From Acidobacteriota bacterium (GTDB taxonomy: Bacteria > Acidobacteriota > Terriglobia > Acidiferrales > UBA7541), in assembly GCA_003161195.1 (NCBI GenBank), contig PMOV01000324.1, positions 4,219-11,566 of the forward strand: DNA of 7,348 nucleotides, in the 5' to 3' direction. The position numbers and the translations under genes are program-made. The notes beneath the pieces were generated by a model. It saw only the letters and a program-made list of their open reading frames with translations. It did not search any database and had not been told where the DNA came from. Each line of letters starts with the position of its first letter. Positions within the stretch are counted from its first letter, which is position 1. This document shows, piece after piece, positions 6,857-7,348 of the stretch.

Positions 6857-7329
6857 CCTCCGCCTCCCAACTCGAACTCCCCAGCGAATTGCAGCAAGAG
6901 TTGCAATCCGTCGTCCTGCTGCGTCTCGGCGACCGTCGCTTCGCCATCGCCGCCAACCAAATCTCCGAACTCGTCGCCCCCAGCCGCATCTTCCGCTTCC
7001 CGCATCGCTCCTCCAACGTCGAGGGCGTCATCCTCCGTCGTGGCCGCATCGTGCCAGTCTGCGAAGTCGCCGAGCGTCTCCTAGGCAAAAGAATTCTCGA
7101 TCGCCGCTTCTACTTAATCGCCCTGCGCCGCTACGCATCACAATCCGAGTGGATCGCCTTGCCCGTCACCGGCGAATGCGAACTCATCAACGCCGAAATC
7201 ACCGCACCCGGGGAAGACGACGCCCCGCATGTCTCCGGCTGGATCTCCCACGACGGCAACGTAATCGAAGTCCTCAACGTCGTCGCACTCACCACGCCGC
7301 AGCCATCCAACGACGAGGCCCGCTCATGA
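6853..7329 (+). CDS. cheW: CheW-like chemotaxis adaptor protein
   Basis: This 158-residue protein keeps the recognisable CheW pattern. Strand SVVLLRLGDRRFAIAANQIS (19-38) starts the fold, followed by VEGVILRRGRIVPVCEVAER (56-75), which matches the family's IRGxxxxRGxIVPVxDL segment. The end has VSGWISHDGNVIEVLNVVAL (127-146), corresponding to the final strand with its G-x-ϕ-I-x-ϕ-L signature. It would bridge receptor tips to the CheA P5 domain at the inner face of the membrane. A short polar N-terminal extension (SELQQELQ) precedes the fold. The start ATG overlaps the previous gene by 4 nt. The only nearby ribosome site is weak (GAG at 6842-6844), so translation is probably coupled. It is the second CheW-like gene in a row, and the two differ enough to have separate jobs. 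Confidence 0.88.
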   Translation: MTSASQLELPSELQQELQSVVLLRLGDRRFAIAANQISELVAPSRIFRFPHRSSNVEGVILRRGRIVPVCEVAERLLGKRILDRRFYLIALRRYASQSEWIALPVTGECELINAEITAPGEDDAPHVSGWISHDGNVIEVLNVVALTTPQPSNDEARS

Positions 7330-7348
7330 TCTTCCCCGGCCGCCCCGC
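7326..7348 (+). CDS. Start of another operon gene, cut by the window end
   Basis: An ATG overlaps the preceding stop in an ATGA, with GAGG at 7315-7318 seven nt upstream. Only seven codons (MIFPGRP) are visible, too few to name a product. The overlap and spacing match the other junctions here, so a further co-transcribed gene is likely. Confidence 0.55.

Overview
The window is GC-rich and densely coded, with every gene on the plus strand. It holds most of one chemosensory (Che-type) operon from a Gram-negative-type bacterium. Codons end mostly in C or G, and the genes nearly touch or overlap by 4 nt. The receptor, methyltransferase, hybrid kinase, methylesterase and two CheW-like genes follow the order pilJ-pilK-chpA-chpB-chpC of the type IV pilus (Chp) system of Pseudomonas. 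Sequence style, the divergent CheW subtype and a spacer of CACAGAG-like repeats make an Acidobacteriota-like source my best guess. No rRNA or other taxonomic marker is present, so this is only an inference.

Layout: 1-1176 is the 3' part of a methyl-accepting chemotaxis protein, with the end of one HAMP, a second HAMP and a complete signalling hairpin. 1177-1288 is the only real gap and contains a short imperfect CACAGAG-type repeat. 1298-2182 encodes a CheR methyltransferase. 2179-5178 encodes a 999-residue hybrid CheA with two Hpt domains, a kinase core, a CheW-like P5 domain and a C-terminal receiver. 5185-6309 encodes a CheB methylesterase. 6311-6856 encodes a divergent CheW-like protein and 6853-7329 a more regular one. 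At 7326 another reading frame starts and runs off the window.

How they would work together: the receptor and CheW proteins form an array that controls CheA autophosphorylation. CheR and CheB adapt the receptor by methylation and demethylation. CheA phosphates can pass to CheB, to CheA's own receiver and to response regulators outside the window. Gene order, the hybrid CheA with several Hpt domains, and the PilJ-like receptor end favour control of type IV pili or surface behaviour over flagella. The pilus link is not shown by any gene in the window. I found no defence system, mobile element with an enzyme, RNA gene or CRISPR array. The less ordinary points are a first Hpt lacking the usual lysine, a long insertion in the CheA dimerisation region, an N-box without its usual Asp, a CheW lacking a standard motif, and the repeat in the spacer.
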